Positions 38,177-49,856 of a stretch of 64,000 nucleotides of DNA are shown here, one piece after another. Under the pieces are notes generated by a model that was not told the origin of the DNA, made no database searches, and saw nothing but the letters and a program-made list of their open reading frames with translations. The DNA is from Colias croceus (Eukaryota > Arthropoda > Insecta > Lepidoptera > Pieridae). A program made the translations under genes and the position numbers. Numbering within the stretch: position 1 is the first letter of the stretch; the number at the start of each line of letters is the position of its first letter. The stretch lies in contig NC_059558.1 in NCBI RefSeq assembly GCF_905220415.1, positions 570,501-634,500 of the forward strand. Reading direction: 5' to 3'.

Positions 38177-38526
38177 ATGGATATTACGCCGGTAAGTACG
38201 CCTTTATATTTCTTCTTTAAAATCGTCTGCCGCTTACTTTTTGCTTCGGACACTCTTAAAGTCAAACATATATTTCTGTTACAGAAATCGAAGAAGGCTA
38301 TGAGTAAAGACGAGATTGCTCAATTATTACAACCAGTAAGGAGACTAATGCTTCTACGAATAAATTAAAGGATGAATGTTGGACTTCGTTGACCAACACA
38401 TTTAATGCAAAAATTGGTCAAATACCTACCAGGAAAACTTTTTATTTTCAGCCAAAAAATTCAAACATAATAAGGATGATGGACAAATATTATGAAGAAA
38501 TAATTGAAATACTGAACACACAATAA
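38177..38526 (+). pseudogene. Broken Myb/SANT-like accessory protein gene of Harbinger copy 1
   Basis: A first exon of five codons (MDITP) ends at CCG|GTAAGT (38192). After the acceptor TTACAG (38284) the frame resumes in phase 0 as KSKKAMSKDEIAQLLQP. The frame is then disrupted, but from about 38345 another frame runs uninterrupted to a TAA at 38524: LKDECWTSLTNTFNAKIGQ, then FQPKNSNIIRMMDKYYEEI and ILNTQ. The Trp, FNA and terminal coiled region are typical of the small Myb/SANT-like DNA-binding protein that PIF/Harbinger elements encode beside the transposase. An internal deletion or frameshift near 38335-38345 breaks it. Confidence 0.6.
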
Positions 38527-38858
38527 CTAATTAATTTTTGTATATTATTAAGCAATATATCTAGACACACGGTAGAAAAAGAATTTGTTAGGTAGTGCTA
38601 AATGTAAATCTTATGTAAAAAATGTATTTAGTTCAGAGAGCCTATTACAGCGTTAAGGAATATAATATAGAAGATGATAATCGATGGAGATAGGAGGATA
38701 GGAGATGGATAGTTACATATTATTATGTAAAATTAAACTGTAATAAAGAAATAAATCTTTTATTCCATTTTATTATGTACTTTTATTTATTTTTTATTAT
38801 TTACAATACAATGTTTAAAAAATTGATTTCTACATTGCAAACATAGACATATATATAT

Positions 38859-39003
38859 ACTAGTGGTCCGCCCTGGCTTCGCCCTTGGTACATGTTTATG
38901 TTTTCTTTCCATAATAACCATCCTCGTACTTCAAGGAACATTATAAAAAAATAATTATCGAAATCGGTCCACCCGTTCACGCGTGATGCCGTGACCAAGG
39001 GAA
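38859..39003 (+). repeat. Family E fragment carried within Harbinger copy 1
   Basis: ACTAGTGGTCCGCCCTGGCT through ATCGGTCCACCCGTTCACGC. The same fragment at the same internal place is in Harbinger copy 2 (41568-41712 and a truncated piece at about 41161-41182), so it was acquired before this subfamily spread. Confidence 0.7.
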
Positions 39004-39173
39004 ATAGGTCTGCCACTGATATCGATATTGTGCCTAAAGCATAGAACCTCAGCGTCAACAGTAATTGATGTTATGGAGATACCCCATGATTCCTGAAATG
39101 ACAACATAAATTATTAGGTATGTAATAAGGTTAGACGTGTTTGGTATAATATTAATGCCTCCATTAAACTAAC

Positions 39174-39387
39174 CTGGGCCTTTTATTCGTACGTCTGGAT
39201 AAATTTCAAGAAGTAATTGTTCAACAGATTCTTTATCAAGTCGAAATCTCAATTGAAATTCGTGAGAATCCAGGGTCGCAAAAAAATCCACTCCTTCTCT
39301 ATAATATAAACTCTTTCACGCCCACTATCTTCTTCCGAAATTCGATATAATATTAAACACTTCTCTATCACTATCTGAACTCCACAT
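39174..39387 (-). pseudogene. HARBI1-type transposase N-terminal remnant, copy 1
   Basis: Minus strand, ATG at 39387 (MWSSDSDREVFNIISNF), two frame shifts, then FFATLDSHEFQLRFRLDKES and VEQLLLEIYPDVRIKGP up to a donor-like CAG|GTTAG at 39173. The pattern of Phe, Asp, EF..RFRL.K..V..LL is the conserved N-terminal region of Harbinger transposases. The DDE domain is absent. Confidence 0.6.
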
Positions 39388-40446
39388 TTCGATATTGAAG
39401 CGGAAACAATGAAATAGTAAGAATTTAACCGCTCGAAATCGACGGGTAAACAAAATGCTATACGAATAGTAACTTTGACAGCATAATGACATTAAAAATA
39501 TTTATAGGAACGCGATAAACTGTCTTCTCCATACAATATGCTTATCTACCGTTCGTTAATAGTAACCCTCCCATCCGTCAGTAGGAAGCCGTCGGTAAGT
39601 TGCTTGACGAGACGTTTTTTATAGGAACGATTTTCGCTTACGCTTGGTTAATTAAACTACTATTCGTAACTAAAACGGATCGTTTTTCAAATATAGGAAC
39701 CGGGCATAAATCGTCTTTGCTTGTTTTTGTTTTGCCAGTTACTTATTTAGTAGGCTAGTTCATTGACCGCTTGTAGGCAGAAGGTGCAAATTACAGCCTA
39801 CGTTTATTGTTGAAGATAAATGTCCTAATCAGCCTATGCATATTATAATAGTGTTAGGCGACGGTGTGAGTGCCGGCCCGTTCGGTGCAACGCTGGCTGG
39901 CGCCTGTTCAACAATTTAGTAACGACTTATGCCCGGTTCCTATATTCAACGGATCGTCATAGTATCAAAGCTACTATCCGTTTTTCAAGAACTAACTACG
40001 AGTCGTTAATACCGTTCCACAATTTTATTTCTTGACGTGCTATCGACGGACATCCGTTGGTCATAAAAATACCGAGCCCTCTTCACTCACAGATGTGCGT
40101 TTCGTTATAAGCCAAATTGAAATTAAAATAACACAAAATTCAGGACAAAATAAGTTAAATATACAGCCGAATTATAAACTTTAAGAATAAAGTTTCTTAT
40201 TAATAAAGAACTAATACTAAAGAACTATATATTTGTAGACATCTGCGTGATAATTTTCCTTCTAAACAACCTAATGCGTTACACAGAAAGCAAAAACGGA
40301 ACGTTTTTCTCGCGCATGCGTGCATTGCTTGTCAGTTGTCAAATTATTGACATTCATTGTTGATTGATGATTCATTGTCAAGTTTTATAACATTTTTTAA
40401 TTAAAGAATAACAATACCAAACGACCACTGTTTATATATTTATTAA

Positions 40447-40797
40447 AAATGGATATTACGCCGGTAAGTACGCCTTTATATTTCTTCTTTAAAATCGTCT
40501 GCCGCTTACTTTTTGCTTCGGACACTTTTAAAGTCAAACATATATTTCTGTTACAGAAATCGAAGAAGGCTATGAGTAAAGACGAGATTGCTCAATTATT
40601 ATAACCAGTAAGGAGACTAATGCTTCTACGAATAAATTAAAGGATGAATGTTGGACTTCGTTGACCAACACATTTAATGCAAAAATTTGTCAAATACCTA
40701 CCAGGAAAACTTTTTATTTTCAACCAAAAAATTCAAACATAATAAGGATGATGGACAAATATTATGAAGAAATAATTGAAATACTGAACACACAATA
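40447..40797 (+). pseudogene. Broken Myb/SANT-like accessory gene of Harbinger copy 2
   Basis: Same layout as in copy 1 (MDITP, intron, KSKKAMSKDEIAQLL), but here the codon after LL is TAA, an extra stop. The downstream frame (DECWTSLTNTFNA to ILNTQ) is intact apart from substitutions, such as Gly to Cys after AKI. Confidence 0.55.
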
Positions 40798-41593
40798 ACT
40801 ACTTATTTTTTGGATATTATTAAGCAATATATCTAGACATACAGTAGAAAAAGAATTTGTTAGGTAGTGCTAAATGTAAATCTTATGTAAAAAATGTATT
40901 TAGTTCAGAGAGCCTATTACAGCGTTAAGAAATATAATATAGAAGATGATAATCGATGGAGGGTTGTCGTGTAAGAATCACAGGACAGTTCTTTGGCATA
41001 TATTATGTAGTTACATATTATTATATAAAATTAAACTGTAATAAAGAAATAAAACTTTTATTCCATTTTATTATGTACTTTTATTTATTTTTTATTATTT
41101 ACAATACAATGTTTAAAAAATTGATTTCTACATTGCAAACATAGACATACATATATATATACTAGTGGTCCGCCCCGGCTTCACCCTTGAAATACTGAAC
41201 ACACAATAGCTAATTAATTTTTGTATATTATTAAGCAATATATCTAGACACACAGTAGAAAAAGAATTTGTTAGGTAGTGCTAAATGTAAATCTTATGTA
41301 AAAAATGTATTTAGTTCAGAGAGCCTATTACAGCGTTAAGGAATATAATATAGAAGATGATAATCGATGGAGGGTTGTCGGGTAAGAATCACAGGACAGT
41401 TCTTTGGCATATATTATGTAGTTACATATTACTATGTAAAATTAAACTGTAATAAAGAAATAAAACTTTTATTCCATTTTATTATGTACTTTTATTTATT
41501 TTTTATTATTTACAATACAATGTTTAAAAAATTGATTTCTACATTGCAAACATAGACATATATATATACTAGTGGTCCGCCCCGGCTTCGCCC
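40772..41593 (+). repeat. 411-bp tandem duplication inside Harbinger copy 2
   Basis: The block from GAAATACTGAACACACAATA to the repeat start ACTAGTGGTCCGCCCCGGCTTC occurs twice with a few differences. The junction is CACCCTTG|AAATACTG, where both parents share TTG, suggesting slippage or microhomology-driven duplication. Nothing in it is coding. Confidence 0.8.
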
Positions 41594-41888
41594 TTGGTAC
41601 ATGTTTATGTTTTCTTTCCATAATAACCATCCTCGTACTTCAAGGAACATTATAAAAAAATAATTATCGAAATCGGTCCACCCGTTCACGCGTGATGCCG
41701 TGACCAAGGGAAATAGGTCTGCCACTGATATCGATATTGTGCCTAAAGCATAGAACCTCAGCGTCAACAGTAATTGATGTTATGGAGATACCCCATGATT
41801 CCTGAAATGACAACATAAATTAGGTAGGTATGTAATAAGGTTAGACGTGTTTGGTATAATAATATTAATGCCTCCATTAAACTAACCT

Positions 41889-42105
41889 GGCTCCTTTTAT
41901 TCGTACGTCTGGATAAATTTCAAGAAGTAATTGTTCAACAGATTCTTTATCAAGTCGAAATCTCAATTGAAATTCGTGAGAATCCAGGGTCGCAAAAAAA
42001 TCCACTCCTTCTCTATAATATATACTCTTTCACGCCCACTATCTTCTTCCGAAATTCGATATAATATTAAACACTTCTCTATCACTATCTGAACTCCACA
42101 TTTCG
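41889..42105 (-). pseudogene. HARBI1-type transposase N-terminal remnant, copy 2
   Basis: Minus-strand equivalent of the remnant in copy 1, with the same start (MWSSDSD) and the same HEFQLRFRLDKES segment and the same frame breaks. The breaks therefore predate the spread of this deleted form. Confidence 0.55.
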
Positions 42106-42419
42106 ATATTGAAGCGGAAACAATGAAATAGTAAGAATTTAACCGCCCGAAATCGACGGGTAAACAAAATGCTATACGAATAGTAACTTTGACAGCATAA
42201 TGACATTAAAAATATTTATAGGAACGCGATAAACTGTCTTCTCCATACAATATGCTTACCGTTCGTTAATAGTAACCCTCCCATCCGTCAGTAGGAAGCC
42301 GTCGGTAAGTTGCTTGACGAGACGTTTTTTATAGGAACGATTTTCGCTTACGCTTGGTTAATTATACTACTATTCGTAACTAAAACGGATCGTTTTTCAA
42401 ATATAGGAACCGGGCATTA

Positions 42420-45400
42420 GTTATACGCTTTCCGCTGCCAGCCGTGCGTTTTGTATCGAATTGCTGTGTTGCGTCTATTGGCGATACATTCAGTATTTAG
42501 AGCCTGCTATTAAATCTATTTGTTTGCAGCTAGCGACAATTAGCTGGGAAATTGTTATGTGGAAATGATTAAGCCTTTGCAATTCTATGGGAGTATTGAA
42601 TATAGGGACTGTATTGTTATAGATTAGATTCTGTTTGTATTTAATGTTTATCGAGTAAACAATTTACAATATTATATCGTATAGGTACTTGTTATTACTT
42701 ACTACATATCATATCGTGTAACTTTTATGAATTTCTCCCGAATTGCCTTACCTACATAATTAATATAGTACCTACACATAGTTGTTTCCCTTTGTGCTAC
42801 AATGACAAGACGAAAATAAAACCCATCTTAGGCAACATACTCGGGTCTTACAGTGTTATCCATTCATGCTTGGGAGACAAGACAATCTCCTACGTAACGA
42901 TTTTGAATCTTATAACATAGTGTTAGGGTTGTGTTCGTGGTAGCAAGAGGGGGCGTGACCTTCGTAATGCAGAGGAACCTAGCTGAAAACTTAGTCCACT
43001 GTGAGATGTTTAGGATTAGAGCTAAAATTAGGTGGATCTTGGAGATTGATGGTGTGGCTGATGATACAGCAGTTAAATTATGGGTTCAGGAAGATAGTTA
43101 ATTACATGACAAGACTAATTTTTATAATACGATGAAGAATTTAGCTAGTTAAGTATAGGTAATAGATATTTTGACGATAAAAGGGTTCAAAGGAAGAAAA
43201 TATTTATCAGAGACAACTTCAACAATTTAGAAAAACAATTCATTTAACTAATCCAATAAAGTACTAAATCATTGTCTTGATTATTTTAATGTAGTTTTTC
43301 GAAGTCCACTATAACAGATAAGCAGTTATAATCATAAGTAGTTAGATTATTTCTAGATAAGAATGAGAATGATCGTAAGATAAATACAATTTAGACACCA
43401 CTTGATCTTTGTAATGGAACTGATATTTTGTGTTTCTCAATTCGAAATAAGATTTAAGAAATATAATATACCTACTATAGATTTACTGTATTTACTGATT
43501 TTTTTGTCTGTTTTATTTTTCCAAATATAAATTTGACGAGAATACAATACTATTATGATTTATGATTATGTGATAATTTACATGTAAATACAATATATTA
43601 AGTAATTGCGTGGAATCAGTTAATAAAAATAATCATTTACAGCTGCTCTTAATATGTTATTTATTATCCCCAACGAATATTAAAGCCATTCAAAACTCTA
43701 TCGAAACGCGCAGGTGATCCAAGATAACATCCTCATGTTATTAAAAAGATAAACATAATATGTATACATTTGAACAATAATTCCGAATTGTAAGCCGCGG
43801 CTGAAATCCCTAAGCTCCTCAATGTATACACGCCCTAAGCCTATTATCCATACTTTGATAAACAATATCCTACCTTATCTCTGTGTTGTTAAGATTAATT
43901 TTGAGTTACATGAAGCAATTAAGGCTGTGTACACACTGACAGATGGTTAAGCTTTATTTTATTACTTGTGGTATTAATACGTTAATAAATAGAATTTTAG
44001 TTTATTACGCAGTTTTCAAATATTGTTTATTATAGTCGAAATTCTAATAAAGATGAGTATACATTATACAGACATGTAAGTTACGAGTTTACATGACAAC
44101 ATTTTAGAACGTTTAATAATTATTAAAAAATTATTAAAAAAAGCGTATTGTTTCTTTTCCAGTTTTATATGATATAGTCGCAAAGCACGTAGTATGTACG
44201 TAATAACAATGCGAGCGACTAGTCGCGCGTGAATCGCAGCCCTACCAACTACCCTAAATCGTGCAATTAGTGACGCATGTTTTTCTAGCAGGGCTGCCAG
44301 GTGGCAGTTTTAATAATAACTATTAAACGTGTGTTATTATTTTTTAATTGCTTTTTGATTGCGACGCGACGTGCGCCGTGAATTGTGGTAGCATAAATAA
44401 ATTTAGGGGGATCTAATGATAGCGTTGGTTTGTGTATTTTTATTAGTGTTTCTGTTTTTTGCACGATTTAAAAGTTGTGACTTTACGAGTAATTAAACGA
44501 GTCATTTAGATAGAAACTTTACACTTAGGTAAAGATAGCTATTAATATTAATTAATTTAATACAAAAAAGTTTATTTAAGGATTAAATAATAAGATCATA
44601 ATTAATATAAATACCTATATATAAAGCGATTGTACTAGTTCTACATCAGAGCTCACGCAAGAATCATACGTTTTACGTTATGGATAGTTTTAACGGACAG
44701 CACACGCGATTCATTCATTGCTCTGATTATATGATAATGTGTTAATCGCGTGTTAAATAAATTTAATAAGAAATTTTTGCTTATTCACACTTGTTTTTAT
44801 CAATTTACCTACTCATTGTCGCATGGAAAGTATGTGTAATTACAACGAGAATGTTTTGTGGTATAATGTATAAATAGTAAGTGAAATGTACAAGTTTTAT
44901 AGAATAGATTTCTTTTAAACTCTCGTAGGTTGTAGATATTGGAAAATTAATTGGGTACGTCGGTACTTAGCTGTTTTTAATGAGAATAGGAAGTCAACAG
45001 TGTTGTTATATTCTTAAAGTGATGTTTTTAAGTTCCTAGAAATGGACTATCATGGAACTTAATATCACTATGTACATACAGGTCATATCATATAGATGTT
45101 GTGTGTTATTTTGATGAAGTTATGCGTGTTTTTATTTTACATACATGTTTTAAATGGTTTATCTTACGTTGGCAACCCTACGTAATCTAACAGCTATCTA
45201 CCTACACTGATGATCCGTCTGTATGTCCGTCCGAATGTAATTTGCGTAGGGTTCGCATGGCGTGAGCCGTGGGGTGCAGTGAAAGCCTTATCAGTAGGCT
45301 GTATATAGATAGCACTGTTCGGCTGGCGGCCCTTTGTGTGCATGTACTGTAGGTAGGTATGTGACGTGTCTATATGCTTTATATATAAGCTAAATAGGAT

Positions 45401-45931
45401 AAATGCACAGAGGGTGGGTAGAAGCATTAAAAAATGATCTTAATATGAAGATTTTTAAATGATAATTTAATCCTTTTACTGCGGTTTAATACTGCTAAAA
45501 CTTTTAGATTATTATTTTAAAGGACATTGAGGGTGCAATTTAGATTTAAATACCTAATTTTCCGAAAGTGCTATGCTATCATTTTTGTAATTATACCTGT
45601 GTATTCTCCAAACAAATAAATAAATAGACATTACCTAACTATTGCAGATTCACACATATGAATACATCAGTGCAACACAGTTCGATGAATGAAATATTAT
45701 ACCATACGTTTTGTTTATCTTTGTGATTATAAACATAATGACAATATAAATCTACTAGGCTTATTATCCACATGTACGTAACTTTTATTTTTCCCTAAAC
45801 AACGGGCATATTCACATATTACAAGCACGCACACAACGCACGATCACAGTCGTCCATCACATTGTGAGCATACAATGTCGCATCGTTTTTGTCCCCGCCG
45901 ATCGCGACGTGCAGACACACGAGCGCGAGCT
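42420..45931. other. Unannotated DNA between the Harbinger pair and the gene
   Basis: No repeat or gene is supported. A 5'UTR exon of the gene at 48422 could lie here or further upstream but cannot be identified. Confidence 0.45.
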
Positions 45932-46199
45932 GAAAAACGTCGGTGAAGCGCGAGTCGTACTCGCGAAACTAAGGGTCTGTACAAATAAGCTAAAGAGATC
46001 ACTCGTCCATTTTACGACTCTGCAAACAATTGTTTAGAAGTACAATTTTTATTATTCGTTGCTACAAATACATCATCTCTGAAAATTTTTACTGTCTATC
46101 ACAGTTTTTGAGATACAGCCTGGTGACAAATGTCCTGGGTATTCAGATAGCGAATTAATAGGGTGCTGTTTTACCATTTGTATACGGAACCCTGAAAAC
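45932..46199 (+). repeat. Compact dispersed repeat ending TACGGAACCCT
   Basis: Left end GCGCGAGTCGTACTCGCG then AAGGGTCTGTAC; right part TTTTTGAGATACAGCCTGGT, GACAAATGTCC and TTTGTATACGGAACCCTGAA. The left end resembles the repeat start at 54562, so these are probably one family. Confidence 0.6.
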
Positions 46200-46748
46200 C
46201 GTCGCGCGAGAGTATACCTATCTATAAAAGGTACAACGAGCCGCGGAGGGCAACGACACAGCGTATGATCGATGTCGCGATACTGTGTATCGATCGAATC
46301 TACTGATTGTGTGTTGTATGATTGTGTTGCTAGCTGGAGACTGCGGATTTACCCGCGTGGTGCCCAAAAGGTGGCTGATATGCTATACAAATGGATAGAG
46401 AGATATCTGCGTACTTACCAAAATTGATACGGATTCGATCAGCTGATTTTGCGTTAGAGTAACGACATCTATAATTCTTAATACATCATGATACATCTAT
46501 TATCCTTACAAAGCTGTACGTTAATAATATAATTAGGATTGTAGAAGTAGAGTGGTCATCAAGGGCAGTACTAACTTGTAAGAAAAGGTTAAATATGTAT
46601 TGTACTTAGTGTATTTCGTTTGCCAGTTTAAATTGCAGTTTATTTGCATTCAGGTAATGAAACTTGTAAATTGACAGTTTAATCTGAATTTTGTATATCA
46701 ATATCATTTATCTTATCCTATTTAAAATATAGTTTACGGTTATAACTT

Positions 46749-46946
46749 ACTAGCTGCTCCGCGCGGTTTCACCCCCGTGGCTCAACTCCTGTTGGTCGTA
46801 GCGTGATGATAACCTTCGTGCCTATAACCTTCCTCGATAAATGAGCTTTCTAACACCGAAATAATTTTTTAAATCGGACCAGTAGTTCCCGAGATTAGCG
46901 CGTTCAAACAAACAAACTCTTCAGGTTTATAATATTAGTATAGATA
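46749..46946 (+). repeat. SINE-like repeat family B
   Basis: Starts ACTAGCTGCTCCGCGCGGTT, core AAATCGGACCAGTAGTTCCC, end TTTATAATATTAGTATAGAT. Confidence 0.78.
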
Positions 46947-47463
46947 AGGTACCTACGTCTACATGCTGTCAAGCGCTTCCCTATTCACAATTTAAAAAAA
47001 TGCATTCGAACGAATGCAACGAGGGATTGATTGCAGAGTAAATTATGTATTAGAAATTACATATTTTATGTACCTACCTACTATTTATTTATTATCTGTC
47101 TTATGCTCATTATAATTTGAATTTTGATAGGTCTTACTAACCCGTCTTATTAACGTTATAACATTTAACACGATCATATATTATGTGCACAGACATAGAT
47201 TGAATAGGACTGAATATAATCGATTACTTTGTATAAGTCGTGGTCACGACACCGGGTGTTAATGGTTTTAACTGATTACCGTGTTTATGTTTTATCTGTT
47301 TATATAATTATAGTATTTGTAGAAAATGGGTATTGGTTTTACGTTGATATTTTCTGTCTGGGTGTATTTGAAGGGTTTATAATAAAGGCGGTACATACGA
47401 TTATGTTTTGGTAATTATGTATTTGTTAATTATTTATGTACGAATGAAAATTCCACCTACTAA

Positions 47464-47650
47464 GTGCCCTTACGCACTAGCGGTTAACCGCGGGGGCGGC
47501 TAACCGCGCGGTTAGCCGCTTTCCCATTTTAATATGCAACCTCTTATGATTGTACGCACTAATCATAAAAGCGGTTGCATATTAAAATGGGAAAGCGGCT
47601 AACCGCGCGGTCAACCGTCCCCGCGGTTAACCGCTAGTGCGTAAGGGCAC
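47464..47650. mobile_element. 187-bp near-perfect palindromic MITE, TAA target duplication
   Basis: Inverted arms of about 80 bp begin GTGCCCTTACGCACTAGCGG, continue with TTAACCGCGGGG and CTAACCGCGCGG, and close on a ~25-base centre. TAA flanks both sides (47461-47463 and 47651-47653). The few differences between the arms suggest it is young. PIF/Harbinger-type by target site. Confidence 0.9.
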
Positions 47651-48421
47651 TAAGACAAAATTGATAAATTTTCGTTGAAGAAACTTACAAGCTAGGCATT
47701 TGTCTCTAATTTTGGCATGATGGTGGAAATATTGAAGTGATGAACACAGGCTATATTATGAAGGTATAATTTCTAAACCGAGGATATTTTTTTAATGAGC
47801 ATCACACAAATTAATGGTCGCTTTAGATCAAAATATTTATTTTTATTTAAGTAATTTGATGTTAATATATAAATGTGTCTGTTATCTGTGCATTTATTCC
47901 GTTCACAGTTTCCTGTTCGTTTTGCATGTAAATATAGCTATTTATTATTTTAATACATAGTTTTACATTGTGTCCACGAACAATAACTATTCATGGGAGT
48001 GGGACATGTTTACGTTTATTTTATGTTTGAATATAATAAATGTTGTAATTTATTGATATTGAATGAATATATTTATTACATTGCTATGGAAAAAACTCGA
48101 GTGATTTATATCTCTATTGGCTGTAATTCTAGTAAAGTACGGTAATACCTATACAATTAACTTGAGTAACCATAATCAATTAGGAATGCAATTGAATTAT
48201 CAACTTTGTTAGCCTTCTTGAAATGAACAATCTAGGTACTAACTATACTTACAGCTACGTATGTTACCTATCTGAAATTTTTACACTGTCAAATTAATAT
48301 GAATTGAATGGCGAATACTTTGAAAACTTAAATTTTACTATTATAATTTAAGTTTTAGTTCTTAAAGATAAATTGCATGTATTGCGAAGTAACTAATAAG
48401 TATTATTTGATGTTGTTACAG

Positions 48422-48746
48422 TTTCGCGACGATGGAAAAAGCGAAAGCATACATAAAGAGCTCGCTGAACGCGGGCGCGGCGGCGGTCGCGTGCGCGGGC
48501 GGCGGCGCTGGCGGCAACCCGAGCCCGCCGGCCACGAACGGCACGAACAACGGCACCAGCACGCCGGGGCCGGGCGCGTCGCCGTCGCCGGCCGCCGGCA
48601 CGCCCGCGCCGTCGCCCGCGCCGCCCGCGCCCCGCTCGCCCGCGCCCGCCCCGCCCCCGCCCGCGCCCGACGACCGCGTGTGCTTCGTGTGCGGCGGCAC
48701 CGGCTTCAGCGATTACTTCACGATACGAGTGAAGCCGGATCCGCAG
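48422..48746 (+). CDS. Exon of unrecognised protein: Ala/Pro-rich N-terminus and first CxxC knuckle
   Basis: A GC-rich exon in an AT-rich background, preceded by an acceptor (TTGTTACAG, AG at 48420-48421) and ending at CAG|GTGATT (donor GT at 48747). The ATG at 48432 has a favourable context (ACGATGG) and gives 105 codons. The frame is also open through the ten exon bases before it, so this may be a first coding exon after a 5'UTR intron, or an internal exon. Residues 1-13 are charged and helical (MEKAKAYIKSSLN). Residues about 14-80 are low-complexity Ala/Gly/Pro/Ser, probably disordered. Residues about 81-105 change character and contain CFVC followed by GGTGFSDYFTIRVKPDPQ, a likely half of a zinc-binding knuckle. 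The exon ends in phase 0, matching the next exon. I do not recognise the family. Overlapping frames in this GC-rich stretch are shadows. Confidence 0.85.
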
Positions 48747-49856
48747 GTGATTTCGGATATGTTGATCGGCTGTAGGGTTAAGTTAAGCATCAGAAACAGG
48801 CTTCTGTAGATGCTCCTGATCGATTGTTAAAAACAATCATGAGCATCATCAGAAATAATATTTTTAAATGTTGGCAAATACAACACAGTCAAAAATGTAA
48901 TAAACTGATTGAAACAGCCAACATACGACGGTACATTTTGATAAAAAGGATCTGTTTGATCTTGTACCTATGTATTAGAACTATACTATCTAATATATCT
49001 ATAAAATAAAATACAATATGTTGTATGTGATGAATAACGAAATATTATCCACCATAGCAACACGTCACCACATAAGCTAATTTAAAAAGTGAATATAATG
49101 CTTCCATTTCACTATTACTAAGTTAGTGTAGGTACTAAAACACTAAAGTCTACTAATATCCCAAGCGCCCCCACGCCAGTTCGCACCGGTTCGAACCGGA
49201 TCCCTCGCGGCGCTGCATAAAACAATTGACCCGCGACCCGGCGACAATTTCGTCTGCTTGACGCCGCGCGACCCCGCGCCATCAGCTGATCAATTTATTT
49301 GGCGACATTTTATTATCAACTCTGATTGAACGTATGATTGTTTTAACGGGCACGGAAGCTTTTGGTTCGGTGTTATTGAGCTCGTGTCCCGCATTGTTTT
49401 GAGGGGCCCGAATTCGTAAGATAATTCATAGGCTATGGGTATGTAATATCGAATATCGATGCAAGATTTGCTCACAAAGAATGGTAGTTCATAGTAATTA
49501 AGTAATTTTGTAGTTACATTAATTTCGAGAAAAACAACGAGTTTGTTAAAAGAATTGCACGTTTTGTTTATTGATTATTTTAATTCGAAGAACTATGTCG
49601 AATCGCTGGGTTCAATGAGCTCTTTTTGTTTTCATAACAATAAAATCTGCTATATAACTATATATTATAAAAAAATGTTTTAACTCCTAAATAAATACGT
49701 TGACCAGCATAATATTGAATTGGCATTGGAACTTATAAAAGTATTGATTTATTGATCAATTAAATTTTTTCGTTAACCACAAAGCATTAGCGTTTGTATT
49801 GTTACAAACCTAGCTATCACAAATAAAACATTGGTATGCAATCTGTCACCACGCAG
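48747..49856 (+). other. Phase-0 intron between the two supported exons
   Basis: A 1,110-bp AT-rich intron with GT at 48747 and AG at 49856. It contains a short GC-rich patch at 49165-49280 with the palindromic ACCGGTTCGAACCGG, and no coding signal that I can see. Confidence 0.75.

Larger units (their letters stand above)
37677..39706 (+). mobile_element. PIF/Harbinger-type element, copy 1 (non-autonomous)
   Basis: Terminal inverted repeats TGCCCGGTTCCTATATT are flanked by TAA on both sides (37674-37676 and 39707-39709), the 3-bp TWA target duplication of PIF/Harbinger elements. It holds remains of both expected genes: a Myb/SANT-like protein on the plus strand and the start of a HARBI1-type transposase on the minus strand. 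A fragment of a dispersed repeat (38859-39003) sits between them. The DDE catalytic core is missing, so it would depend on another copy. Confidence 0.9.
39930..42416 (+). mobile_element. PIF/Harbinger-type element, copy 2, with internal duplication
   Basis: Same ends and same internal order as the element 223 bp to its left, but flanked by TTA (39927-39929 and 42417-42419), so it inserted independently and is not a local duplication. It is about 457 bp longer, mainly because a 411-bp internal block is present twice (about 40772-41182 and 41183-41593). Both accessory and transposase reading frames are broken. Confidence 0.9.

Noticed and set aside
38801..39058. 85-codon minus-strand frames at 38801 and its copy at 41510
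   Set aside because: They cross a family E repeat fragment inside the Harbinger elements and are identical only because the elements are copies; not genes.
40956..41555. Two near-identical 62-codon frames (MEGCRVRITGQFFG...)
   Set aside because: They arise from the 411-bp duplication in AT-rich 3' sequence; low-complexity Ile/Tyr/Phe content and no homologous frame in copy 1.
43022..43117. 31-codon frame MFRIRAKIRWILEIDGV...
   Set aside because: Too short, no splice signals and no family recognised.
46221..46260. TATA-box-like CTATAAAAGG as a promoter
   Set aside because: It lies just after a dispersed repeat end, with no initiator or coding exon downstream; too weak alone.
48416..48775. 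Other long frames over the GC-rich exon (minus-strand Gly/Ala-rich and plus-strand Arg-rich)
   Set aside because: Shadows of the supported exon; only the ATG at 48432 frame matches both splice phases.
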